Part shown: positions 43,867-52,300 of the stretch, piece after piece
Position numbering within the stretch: the stretch's first letter is position 1
How the letters are laid out: every line of letters starts with the position of its first letter
Origin: Corallococcus caeni
GTDB lineage: Bacteria > Myxococcota > Myxococcia > Myxococcales > Myxococcaceae
DNA: 64,000 nucleotides
Direction: 5' to 3'
Assembly (NCBI RefSeq): GCF_036245865.1
Contig: NZ_BTTW01000013.1
Location: forward strand, 1 to 64,000
Program-made: the position numbers and the translations under genes
Notes under the pieces: generated by a model
What the model saw: the letters and a program-made list of their open reading frames with translations, nothing else
Told to the model about the DNA's origin: nothing
Databases searched by the model: none

Positions 43867-44115
43867 TCAGGAGCGCTGGGCGAAGTGCCGCTGGAAGATT
43901 CCCAGCAGCGAGCCGATGTCCTTGGCCTGGCTGAGCTCCGTCACGGGGACGTTGATGCCCAGGTCCTCCATCGTGCCCATGACGATCTCCATCCGGTCGA
44001 TGGAGTTCGCGCCCAGCTCCTTCAGCTGCCGCTCGGGGGTGATCAGCCGCGCGTCCACGTCCGGCAGCACCTTGAGGATGTTCTCCGAAATCACCTGGAA
44101 GAGGTCCGTGCTCAT
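43867..44115 (-). CDS. Free-standing donor acyl carrier protein of the beta-branching cassette
   Basis: 82 residues, one ACP. The phosphopantetheine serine sits in LKELGANSIDRMEIV (about 36). The Asn before the Ser and the following IDRMEIV are typical of donor ACPs that carry malonyl/acetyl for the HMG-CoA synthase step. Start at the ATG at 44115, with AGGAAC 7-8 bases upstream; a longer open frame upstream overlaps the AT-AT-ER gene and has no similarity. It lies 20 bp after the AT-AT-ER stop and 10 bp before the decarboxylating KS. Expected partners are the free-standing AT (loading), the decarboxylating KS, and the HCS. Confidence 0.93.
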   Translation of the reverse strand: MSTDLFQVISENILKVLPDVDARLITPERQLKELGANSIDRMEIVMGTMEDLGINVPVTELSQAKDIGSLLGIFQRHFAQRS

Positions 44116-44135
44116 CGTCGTTGTTCCTGTCCTGC

Positions 44136-47100
44136 TCAAGCTGCTGCGTGAACGTTGCCGCGCGGGAGCGCACCGAAGGCGCGCATCCGGTCGGTGATGA
44201 CCTGGGCGGTCTGCTGCATGAGGAGTTCGCCAATCTCCGCGACGCGCCGGTTCTCCCAGCGCTCCATTGGCGTGCCCTTGACCCACTGGTTGAAGGCGCC
44301 GAGCGCCGGCCCGCTGTGCACCTGGTAGTCGATGCGGCTCTCCTTGGAGCCGCCCAGCGCCAGTCGCGTGCTGTGGCCGAAGTACCACTTGAAGATGAGC
44401 GCCATCTTGTACTTGGGCAGGGCCTCCGCCTTTTCAATCTCCGAGGGCGGGTAGTAGGCCTTCACGTCCTCGTAGACGGCGTCAAAGCTCTTGCGGAAGT
44501 AGGCGGTCTGCAGGTGCTCGCGGGTCTTCGCGTCGATCTGCTCCAGCGAGTCGTGGAAGCGATAGAGGTCGTAGAGCTTGTTCGCGCGGGCGGAGAAGAA
44601 GAGGCCCTTCTTCACCACCTGGACGCGCGCGCCCAGCTCGAACAGGTCTCCTGCCGGGGCGTAGTCGAAGTCCTGGACGTTGAGGCCCTGGAGCAGCTCC
44701 TTCACCTCGTTGCTGGTGCCCGCCTCCACCGTGCACTGGTTGATGGAGCCGGTGAGGATGAAGTCCGCGCCCAGCATGAACGCCGCCGCGGCGGCTTCCG
44801 GCGTGCCGATGCCTCCGGCCGCGCCCACGCGCACGCGCTTCGCGTAGCCGTACTGGGTCATCATGCGGTCGCGCAGGCGGATGATGGCGGGCGTGAGGGC
44901 GTACGCGACGCCCTGGTCCGTGTGGCCGCCGGAGTCCGCCTCCACGCAGAGGTCGTCCGCCAGCGGGACGCGCTGGGACCACTCCGCCTGCTCCGGGGTG
45001 ATGCGCCGCTGCTCCACCAGGCGCCGCACCAGCCGCTCCGGCGCGGGACGCAGGAAGGCCTCGGCGATCTCCGGGCGGGAGACCTTGGCCACGATGTGGT
45101 TCTTCGGGACGACGTTGCCGCGCGCGTCCCGCTCCAGCCCCACCAGCCGGTAGCGCACCAGCGCGGAGGTCACGGCCATGTAGGACGCGGCCTCGATGTG
45201 GCGCACGCCGTGGCGAAGGAAGAGGTCGACGGTGTCCTCCTCCAGCTGCGGGTTCTGCGGGCTGCTCAGCAGGTTGATGCCGTAGGCCTGGCCTCGCGAC
45301 AGCTCCCGCTGGATGTGGAGGATGGCGGCCTCGGTGTCGCGGAGCGGGACGCCGCCGGAGCCGAAGTAGCCGAGCATGCCGGCCTTGCCCATGGCGACGA
45401 CCAGCTCCTTGGACGCCACACCCCGGTACATCGCGCCCGCCACGTAGGCGTACTTGATGCCGTGGTCGGCGCGGAACTCCGCGCTGCCCAGCGACGCCGC
45501 GGAGAAGCCCTCCTGTGCCACCGGAGCGGACTCGCGCGGCTCGTGCCGGTGGACTCCGTTGCGTCGCGGCTCAGGAGCCGCGGGTGGAGGTGCCACAGGC
45601 ATGCTCGCCTCGGGCACGTATGGCGTTGGGGCCTGGGTGGGTGCCGGCGCCGCGACGGGCGCGGACGGAGCCTCTCCCTCGAAGTCCCTCAGCATGTTGG
45701 CGAGCACGATGCCGGGGCCCACCTCCACGATCTTCATCCCCGGCTGCGCGAGCAGGTAGCGCACCGTGCCCGCCCAGTTCACCGGCCTGGCGATCTGGAT
45801 GGCGAGCAGCTCGCGGCACCGCGCCGCTTCGTAGGGCCGCGCCTCCACGTTGGAGATGACCGGGATGCGGGGCGGCTGGAAGTCGAAGCCCGCCAGGAAC
45901 CGGCGGAACGTCTCCGACGCCGCGACCATGTAGCGCGAGTGGAAGGCCGCGCTCACCTTGAGCAGCACGTACGCCTTCGCCCCCGCCGCCTCGAAGGCCG
46001 GGCTCGCGCGCTGCACCACGTCCGCAGGCCCGGCGATGACCACCTGGTTCGGCGTGTTGAAGTTCGCCACGTCCAGCGCGCCGAACTCCTCCGACGAGCG
46101 CAGCACTTCCTCGATGCGCTCGCGCGACAGGCCGACCACGGCCGCCATGCCGCCGCCCTTGGCCTCTGCCATGATCTCGCCACGGCGCTTCACCAGCCGC
46201 AGGCCCGTCTCGAAGTCGAAGCTGCCCGCGGCGAAGAGGGCGTTGTACTCACCCAGGCTGTGGCCGGCGACGAAGTCCGGCTCGCCGTCCTTCGCCTTCT
46301 TCTCCAGGTACGACAGCGCGTTGACCACGTACAACGCCGGCTGCGTGTACTGCGTCTGCCCCAGCCGGTTGTCCGGGTTCTGGAGGCACAGCTCCTCGAT
46401 GGAGTAGCCCAGGATGTCGCTCGCCTTGTCCGTGAGCGACCGGTACGGCTCGAACAGGCGCGCCCCCATGCCCTTGCGCTGCGTGCCCTGCCCCGGGAAG
46501 ACGTACGCGATCATGCTCTTCTTCTCATGCTGGAGTGGAGGTGGGGACACGGCGGGAGGAGGCACGAGCGCGCGCTCCAGCTGCTTCAAGCGCTCCACCT
46601 CGCCGTGGGCCGGCGTCATCAAGGAGAACACCGCGGGGCGTCCGCTCTTCGCGACGCCCGCCTTCAACAGGTTCGCCAGCGAGCTGGAGGGACCCACGTC
46701 GATGAAGGCGTACTCGCCCTGGGCCACCAGTCCGCGAACGGCGTCGGAGAACGCCATGGGGCCCCGGATGGCGCCCCACAGGTGCTCGGGAGGCAGCTCA
46801 CGGCGGACGCCGCCGTCCAGCCCGGACACCATCGGGATGCGGGCGGGCCGCTGCGGCAGCCCCCGCAGGTCCGCCAGGTAGCGCTCCCGCGCGGGGTCCA
46901 TGAACGACGAATGGAACGCGTGCGCCACCGGCAGCTCGAAGGTGGTGATGCCGCGCGCCTGGAGCCGCGCCTCCACCGCGCGCAGCGCCTCCACGCGGCC
47001 GGACACCACGAACTGGAAGGCGTCGTTGCGCCCCGCGAACTCCACGCCCTGGAAGAGGCCGGGCTCGCGCTCCAGCAGCACCGGATCATGGAGGACGGCC

Positions 47101-47510
47101 AGCATCCCGCCCGCCTCGCACGCGCCCTCCACCGCCCGGGCCAGCCGGACGCACGCCTCCAGCGCGGCCTCCGGCTCGTAGATGCCCGCGATGGCCGCCG
47201 CGACGATCTCCCCCAGGCTCACGCCCAGCGTCATCGCCGGCTCCAGCCCCCGCGCCATCAGCGAGCGCGCCAGCGCGTACTCCACCGTGAAGATGGACGC
47301 GTTGCTGTGCAGCGCGCGCGGCAGCGGCGCGCCGGAGCGGCCGTCTCCGTACAAGAGCCCCACCACCGACGTGCCGATGAGCGGCGTCGCCACGCGGTCC
47401 AGCCGCAGCACCCACTCCCGGAACACCGGGTCGTGGCGGTACAGGTCCACCCCCATCTGCAGGTACTGCGACCCCTGTCCCGAACAGAGGAAGACCAATG
47501 GCGCGCTCAT
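44136..47510 (-). CDS. Tandem acyltransferase-acyltransferase-enoylreductase (trans-acting AT-AT-ER)
   Basis: 1124 residues. AT1 (about 3-320) has LGVSLGEIVAA (about 97), with Val replacing the usual His beside the Ser, and HAFHSSF; this matches acyl-hydrolase/proofreading or atypical ATs. AT2 (about 335-620) has FPGQGTQRKGMG, GHSLGEYNALFAAG (about 416) and SAAFHSRYM, and is the likely malonyl-loading AT for all the AT-less modules. After a Pro/Ala linker, residues about 665-1124 form a PfaD-type FMN enoylreductase (GMLGYFGSGGVPL, YGINLLSSPQNP, HIEAASYM, VRVGAAGGIGTPEAAAAAF). The start at 47510 has a G-rich GAGGGGGCAGG upstream; an upstream in-frame extension of 15 residues is not family-like. 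It heads the second minus-strand transcription block, divergent from the DUF1579-like gene. Confidence 0.95.
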   Translation of the reverse strand: MSAPLVFLCSGQGSQYLQMGVDLYRHDPVFREWVLRLDRVATPLIGTSVVGLLYGDGRSGAPLPRALHSNASIFTVEYALARSLMARGLEPAMTLGVSLGEIVAAAIAGIYEPEAALEACVRLARAVEGACEAGGMLAVLHDPVLLEREPGLFQGVEFAGRNDAFQFVVSGRVEALRAVEARLQARGITTFELPVAHAFHSSFMDPARERYLADLRGLPQRPARIPMVSGLDGGVRRELPPEHLWGAIRGPMAFSDAVRGLVAQGEYAFIDVGPSSSLANLLKAGVAKSGRPAVFSLMTPAHGEVERLKQLERALVPPPAVSPPPLQHEKKSMIAYVFPGQGTQRKGMGARLFEPYRSLTDKASDILGYSIEELCLQNPDNRLGQTQYTQPALYVVNALSYLEKKAKDGEPDFVAGHSLGEYNALFAAGSFDFETGLRLVKRRGEIMAEAKGGGMAAVVGLSRERIEEVLRSSEEFGALDVANFNTPNQVVIAGPADVVQRASPAFEAAGAKAYVLLKVSAAFHSRYMVAASETFRRFLAGFDFQPPRIPVISNVEARPYEAARCRELLAIQIARPVNWAGTVRYLLAQPGMKIVEVGPGIVLANMLRDFEGEAPSAPVAAPAPTQAPTPYVPEASMPVAPPPAAPEPRRNGVHRHEPRESAPVAQEGFSAASLGSAEFRADHGIKYAYVAGAMYRGVASKELVVAMGKAGMLGYFGSGGVPLRDTEAAILHIQRELSRGQAYGINLLSSPQNPQLEEDTVDLFLRHGVRHIEAASYMAVTSALVRYRLVGLERDARGNVVPKNHIVAKVSRPEIAEAFLRPAPERLVRRLVEQRRITPEQAEWSQRVPLADDLCVEADSGGHTDQGVAYALTPAIIRLRDRMMTQYGYAKRVRVGAAGGIGTPEAAAAAFMLGADFILTGSINQCTVEAGTSNEVKELLQGLNVQDFDYAPAGDLFELGARVQVVKKGLFFSARANKLYDLYRFHDSLEQIDAKTREHLQTAYFRKSFDAVYEDVKAYYPPSEIEKAEALPKYKMALIFKWYFGHSTRLALGGSKESRIDYQVHSGPALGAFNQWVKGTPMERWENRRVAEIGELLMQQTAQVITDRMRAFGALPRGNVHAAA

Positions 47511-47631
47511 GACCTGCCCCCTCGAACCCTGTCGCGCTGGCCGATAGCCAGACATGCACCCGGTGACGAAACAATTTCTGTCATCGCAAACCCGCCGTTA
47601 TGGTCTCTCCCTGTAGTCCGAGGAAAACACC
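47511..47631. promoter_or_regulatory. Divergent promoter region with a possible operator palindrome
   Basis: 121 bp between divergent starts, and the only place where the block AT-AT-ER through PKS F can start transcription, apart from read-through. It holds a lower-GC patch with an imperfect 20-bp palindrome, TGACGAAA-caat-TTCTGTCA (47564-47583; 6 of 8 arm positions match), and a small CTGGC-cgata-GCCAG inverted repeat (47537-47551). No clear sigma-70 boxes were found; TATGGT at 47599-47604 is a weak -10 candidate for the plus-strand gene. Confidence 0.4.
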
Positions 47632-48309
47632 ATGACCATGACAAACCGACTCGCAGTCTCCCTGACGTGCCTGACCCTGCTTTCCGCCCAGGCGGCGCTG
47701 GCCGCGGAGCCCCAGGCTCCCGCCGCGAAGCCCGGCGCCACCCCCGCCGCGCCGGCCGCAAAGCCGGGCGCGAACACCGCCGCTCCCGCGGCCCCCACCG
47801 CCGCGCCGCCCGCTGGCGCCGCGCAGCAGGGTCCGCCGCCCGGCCTGCCGCAGCCCTCCCCGCTGCTCGCGCAGCTGAAGGACTTCGAGGGCAAGTGGAA
47901 GTGCTCCGGCACGCGCGTCCCGATGCCGGGCGTGCCCGCCTACCCCATCGAGACGACGTGGACGGGCAAGAAGGACCTGAGCGGCTTCTGGGTCTCCATC
48001 CGCCTGGAGGAGAAGAAGACGGCGAAGAACCAGTTCCCGGTCGTCGGTGACTACGCGCTCGGCTTCGACCCGGGCAGCGGCCAGCTGCTGGCGCTCTGGC
48101 ACGACAACTTCGGTGGCCGCAGCGAGCAGCTGTCCACCGGCTGGCAGGGCGACACCTTCACCTGGGTGGGCGAGTACAACATGGGCGGCATGAAGTCCGG
48201 CGCCCGCGGCGTCTTCCACCGCAAGAGCGCGAAGGAGATGTCCCACACCGGCGAGGCCAACATCGGCGGCCAGTGGGTGGTGATGGTCGAGGAGACCTGC
48301 AAGCGCTAG
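47632..48309 (+). CDS. Secreted DUF1579-like protein, on the opposite strand within the cluster
   Basis: 225 residues. It has a clear N-terminal signal peptide (short basic start, LAVSLTCLTLLSAQAALA, cleavage likely after ALA), and then about 45 residues of Ala/Pro/Lys low-complexity linker. A beta-rich domain follows, starting LKDFEGKWKCSGTRVP and running through GFWVSIRLEEKK, YALGFDPGSGQLLALWHDNFG and GARGVFHRKSAKEM. This pattern, a 'G.W.C.G' start followed by an up-and-down beta barrel, resembles DUF1579/lipocalin-like proteins. Two Cys residues remain in the mature protein (near the N- and C-termini of the domain). The RBS is GAGGAAA before ATG. It is the only plus-strand gene inside the minus-strand block. 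A carrier or self-protection role for the product is possible, but there is no direct evidence for it. Confidence 0.85.
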   Translation: MTMTNRLAVSLTCLTLLSAQAALAAEPQAPAAKPGATPAAPAAKPGANTAAPAAPTAAPPAGAAQQGPPPGLPQPSPLLAQLKDFEGKWKCSGTRVPMPGVPAYPIETTWTGKKDLSGFWVSIRLEEKKTAKNQFPVVGDYALGFDPGSGQLLALWHDNFGGRSEQLSTGWQGDTFTWVGEYNMGGMKSGARGVFHRKSAKEMSHTGEANIGGQWVVMVEETCKR

Positions 48310-48329
48310 CAGGTCCCACGCGGAGCCCT

Positions 48330-48356
48330 GGCCGGCACGCTCGAACGTGGCCGGCC
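48330..48356. terminator. GC-rich hairpin between convergent genes
   Basis: GGCCGGCACG (48330-48339), a 6-base loop, and CGTGGCCGGCC (48346-48356) form a stem with one bulged base. It sits between the stop of the DUF1579-like gene and the stop of the convergent small-protein gene. No T-run follows, so it could be a terminator for either direction or only an RNA-stabilising hairpin. Confidence 0.5.
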
Positions 48357-48397
48357 GGGGAGTCCCGCGGCGCGCTGGGGAAGGTCCGCGGCGCATG

Positions 48398-48874
48398 TCA
48401 GTCCTTCAGCTCGACGAACTGACCGGGGTTGGCGCGGATGTACTTCGCGACGGTGTGGATGTCCCTCGCGAGCGTCTTCGCCAGCAGCGCGTCGTCCTGC
48501 TCCTTGCCCTGGATGGGCCGGTTCGCCGCGCGCGCCTCGCGCAGGTGCTTCTCGAAGGCCTCCGTCTGCGCCAGCAGCTCGTCCAGGTGCAGGTGCTTGG
48601 CGGCCAGCTTGAGCTCCAGCCAGAACGAGTCCTCGCCCACCAGGTGCGGCAGCTCCGCGCACATCTGCGTCCAGCCCCGGCCGTGCGCGTAGAGCACCCA
48701 GAACATGAACACCGCGCGCTGGCCGGGCGTGAGCGCGCCGTACACCTCCTCGCGCACGTCGCTGCCCCGGCCGCGCATGGCCAGCGCGGCGGGCTGCACG
48801 CATTTCTGGCAGAGCGCCGTGTCGTCCAGCGAGGCCAGCTCCTGGCGCGTCATGCGGATCAACGTCGTTCCCAT
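48398..48874 (-). CDS. Small protein of unknown family, paralogue 2 (CxxC, WVL..LPHLV motif)
   Basis: 158 residues, family not recognised. It is clearly a paralogue of the gene immediately upstream. Shared landmarks are LDDxxLCxxC near the N-terminus (CQKC here), MRGxxxxxR, the core YGxLTxGQRAVFMFWVL, TQ....LPHLVxEDSFW, and the ending IRAxPGQFVxL. There is no signal peptide or transmembrane segment. It is mostly helical and acidic/basic mixed, and looks like a small cytoplasmic protein. The start at 48874 has AGGGGA overlapping the TAG of the paralogue 11 bp upstream, so the two are translationally coupled. It follows PKS C in the operon, so a role in the pathway (for example as a small tailoring enzyme or adaptor) is plausible but undemonstrated. 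The CxxC could bind metal or be redox active. Confidence 0.85.
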   Translation of the reverse strand: MGTTLIRMTRQELASLDDTALCQKCVQPAALAMRGRGSDVREEVYGALTPGQRAVFMFWVLYAHGRGWTQMCAELPHLVGEDSFWLELKLAAKHLHLDELLAQTEAFEKHLREARAANRPIQGKEQDDALLAKTLARDIHTVAKYIRANPGQFVELKD

Positions 48875-48885
48875 GGCCGTGTCCC

Positions 48886-49353
48886 CTAGCTGTCCAGCTG
48901 CACGAACTGGCCCGGATGGGCGCGGATGAAGGCGGAGAAGCGCGGCAGCTCGCGGCGGATGAGCTGGGCGAGCGCGGCGTCGAGCTTCGCGATGGCGTCC
49001 TCGTTGCCCTCCTGGTCGCGAAGGGCGAGGAACGCGTCGGTGAGCGTCACCAGCTCCGGCACGCCCACCAGCCGGCCGGCGGCGCGCAGCCCGTCCCAGA
49101 ACGAGTCCTCGTAGACCAGGTGCGGCAGCTGTTCGTGCAGCTGCGTGAAGCCGCGCGGGCCCCGGGCGTTGAGTACCCAGAACATGAACACCGCGCGCTG
49201 GCCCTCGGTGAGCGAGCCATAGACGCGTGAGCGCGTCTCGTTGTCGGTGCCGCGCATCTTCATGCTCGCGTCCCAGACGCACGCCCGGCACAGCGACAGG
49301 TCGTCCATGGACTCGAAGTCCTCCATGCTCATCTTCACCAACTCGGGCTGCAT
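48886..49353 (-). CDS. Small protein of unknown family, paralogue 1 (CxxC, WVL..LPHLV motif)
   Basis: 155 residues, family not recognised. It carries CRAC in a CxxC arrangement near residue 23, then MRGTDNETRSRVYGSLTEGQRAVFMFWVL split by short loops, LPHLVYEDSFW, and FIRAHPGQFVQL at the end. The start at 49353 was preferred over an ATG at 49377 that overlaps the PKS C stop (ATGA). From 49353 the N-terminus lines up residue for residue with the paralogue, and AAAGGA lies 5 bases upstream (49359-49364). The two copies differ at many positions, so the duplication is not recent and both are probably maintained by selection. Its position directly after PKS C suggests it belongs to the biosynthetic operon. 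Confidence 0.85.
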   Translation of the reverse strand: MQPELVKMSMEDFESMDDLSLCRACVWDASMKMRGTDNETRSRVYGSLTEGQRAVFMFWVLNARGPRGFTQLHEQLPHLVYEDSFWDGLRAAGRLVGVPELVTLTDAFLALRDQEGNEDAIAKLDAALAQLIRRELPRFSAFIRAHPGQFVQLDS

Positions 49354-49358
49354 CGCGT

Positions 49359-49364
49359 TCCTTT
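49359..49364 (-). promoter_or_regulatory. Ribosome binding site deciding the start of small paralogue 1
   Basis: AAAGGA on the minus strand, 5 bases before the ATG at 49353. The competing ATG at 49377 lies inside the PKS C stop. Alignment with the paralogous protein supports 49353. Confidence 0.6.
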
Positions 49365-49373
49365 CAGGGTGGC

Positions 49374-52300
49374 TCATGCCCGCGCTCCGGGTGCCACGGT
49401 GGACAGGTGGGCCGCCAGGCTGGAGACGGTGGGGTGCGCCAGCACGACGAACAGCTCCACGTCGACCTTCAGCACCTCGCGCAGGCGGGAGACCATCTGC
49501 GTCGCCAGCAGCGAGTGGCCGCCCAGCTCGTGGAAGCCGTCGTCCGCGCCCACGCGGTCCACGCCCAGGAACTCCTGGTAGACGGACGCGATGGTGCGCT
49601 CCATCTCGTCACGCGGCTCGACGAAGGGCGTGTCCAGGTCCGGGCGCTTGAGCACCTCCGCCGTGCCGGGCTCCTGCCGGACGGCCTCCAGCTTCACCCA
49701 CTTGTCGTAGCGGGCCTGGAGGTCCGTCGCGCACACCGCGACCTGCGTGGAGTCCGGGATGGCGAAGAGGCGGTGGAAGGACTCCAGCCCCTCGGGCTCG
49801 GTGAGGACGCTGGGCGCCAGCCGCTCGTACATCGACGGGTGGACGATCTCCTTCGCCTTCTTCCACTCGATGTCCCACGAGTCCCAGTACTGGACCACCC
49901 ACTTCTGCGCGTGCTGGCGGTTCTGGAGGACGGTGTAGTTGGACGCGAGGCTGCTGGCGCTCGCGATGGCGATGAAGCCCAGGCCGCCCAGCACCGACCC
50001 CAGCGAGCTCATCATCACGCGGAAGCGCAGGTCGCGCTCGCGCAGCAGTTCGTCCAGCATCCGCAGGCTGTGCGGGATGGAGGCGAAGTGCTGCTTGCAC
50101 AGCTCGCGGTCCGCGTCGCGCAGGGGCTTGATGCGCTCGAAGTTGGACGCGCCGGACGCGTGGAGCAGCCCGCGGATGGGGCCGGCTTCCGCCTCGGCCT
50201 CCGCCAGCACGCGCCGCATGGCCTCCACGTCGTCCAGCCGGGCCTTCCGCAGCACGAAGTCATGGCCCGCCGCCTGGAGCCCCACCGCGTTGCCCACGCG
50301 GACGCCAATCGGCTCGCGGCGCTTCGCGCCCAGCCACTGCCCCCACTCGTCGGGCTCCGGGAAGTCCGGCTCCTCCAGGATGATGAGCCGCGCGCCCTGC
50401 TCCAGCATGCGCCGCGCGGTGAGGAACCCGATGCCCTCCAGGCCGTAGTAGACGAGGTACGTCTCGCCCTTGTGGACGAGCGGCGGCTTCGGCGCGTCGG
50501 CCGTCACGCGCACGGGCTCGTAGAACTGGATCCACCGGCGGGTGCCCCGGTACGCGCAGAGCACGTCCCCGATGGAGGACAGCACCTCGCGCTCCAGCGC
50601 GTCCGCCAGCGCGTCCACCTTCCAGGCGCCGCCTTCCGGAACGCAGAGGTCCACCGCGCGGCAGTGGAGGTTGTTGTACTCCTGCTGGAGCACCTTGCAG
50701 ATGCCCGACACGGAGCTCTGCTCGTAGCGCAGCGCCTCCTCGCCGGTGACGTCGAAGACGTCGTTGGAGAACGCGAGCAGCCGCATGGACCGCGTCACCG
50801 CGAGCTGCCCCAGTGCCTGGCCGAAGTACAGCAGGCTGAAGAGGCCCTGCTCCTGCGAGGCCACCAGCGCGTCCAGGTCGTTGGCGGGCCGGGGCGCGTC
50901 CACGGACTGAAGGCCCCAGAAGTGGAGCACGCGGTCCGGCAACAGCTGGCGGCTCCTCAACTCCAGCACGAGCAGCTCGTACGCCTTGCGGTCCGACACG
51001 GGCAGGCTGAACGCCGCGTCGCCCTGCTTCGAGAACGCTTCGCCCGGCGTCACGGTGACGACCGTGCCCCGGCGGCCCAGTCGTTCGATGAGCTTCCGGG
51101 TGAGCGGCGCGCCGTCGGAGAAGACGAGGTACGTCTCGCGCGTCGCGGGCACGGGCTCCAGCGGCAGCGCGGACTGCTTCCACTGCGCGCGGTAGAACCA
51201 GTCCGCCATGTCCGGGCGCTTGCGCCAGAAGGCGTCCTTGTCCTTCGCGAGGGCCTGGGCCTCCGGGGCGCGCGGCTCCACCCACATCCGCTGCCGCTCG
51301 AAGGGATAGAGCGGCAGGCGGACGCGGCGGGGCGAGGCGCCGTCGTGCAGCATGGACCAGTCCACCTCGTCGCCCGCGAGCCAGGGCCCGAGCAGGGCCT
51401 GCCACGAGGCGGGCACCGAGCCCGCGTCCGGGGACGCGAACCGGCGCTCCCGGAGCGCGCGGACCGCTTCAGGGAGCGTGCGGGCGCGCACGGCCCGCCG
51501 GTACGTGAAGGCGCGGCGGCCGCGCTGGAGCGTGAAGGCCACGTCGCGCAGGGACAGCTCCGGGTGCGCCTCCAGGTGATCCGCCAGCAGGACGGTGACG
51601 CGATCCAGCGCCTCCGGGCTTCGCGCGGACAGCACCAGCAGCTGTTCGTCCTGCGAGGCCTCTTTGCGCGCGGGCCTCGCGGGCGCCTCCTCCAGGATGA
51701 CGTGCGCGTTCGTGCCGCCGATGCCCAGCGAGCTCATGCCCGCGCGAAGCGGCGTCTCCCCGCGCTTCCAGTCGGTGAGCTCGGTGTTGACGAAGAAGGG
51801 GCTGTTGTCGAAGTCGATCTTCGGGTTGGGCGTCTGGAAGTGGAGGCTGGGGGGCAGCTTGCGCTCCTCCAGCGCGCGCACGACCTTGATGAGGCCGGCG
51901 ACGCCCGCGGCGGCGTTGAGGTGCCCGATGTTGGTCTTCACCGAGCCGATGGCGCAGAAGCCCTTGCGGTCCGTGTGCAGGCGGAAGGCCTGCGTGAGCG
52001 CGGCCAGCTCGATGGGGTCCCCCACCTCCGTCCCCGTGCCGTGGGCCTCCACGTAGCTGATGGACTCCGGGGCCACGTCCGACGTCGCGAGCGCCTGGAC
52101 GATGACCTTCGCCTGGCCCTCCACGCTGGGGGCCGTGTAGCCCACCTTGGTGGAGCCGTCGTTGTTGATGGCCGAGCCCTTGATGACCGCGCGGATGTCG
52201 TCGCCGTCCGCGAGCGCGTCCGCAAGCCGCTTGAGGACGACCACGCCGCTGCCGTTGCCCCACAGCGTGCCCCGGGCCTGCGCGTCGAAGGCGCGGCAGT

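Noticed and set aside
44121-48050. 1309-codon plus-strand open frame opposite AT-AT-ER
   Set aside because: Antisense shadow running through the divergent promoter and into the DUF1579-like gene in another frame.
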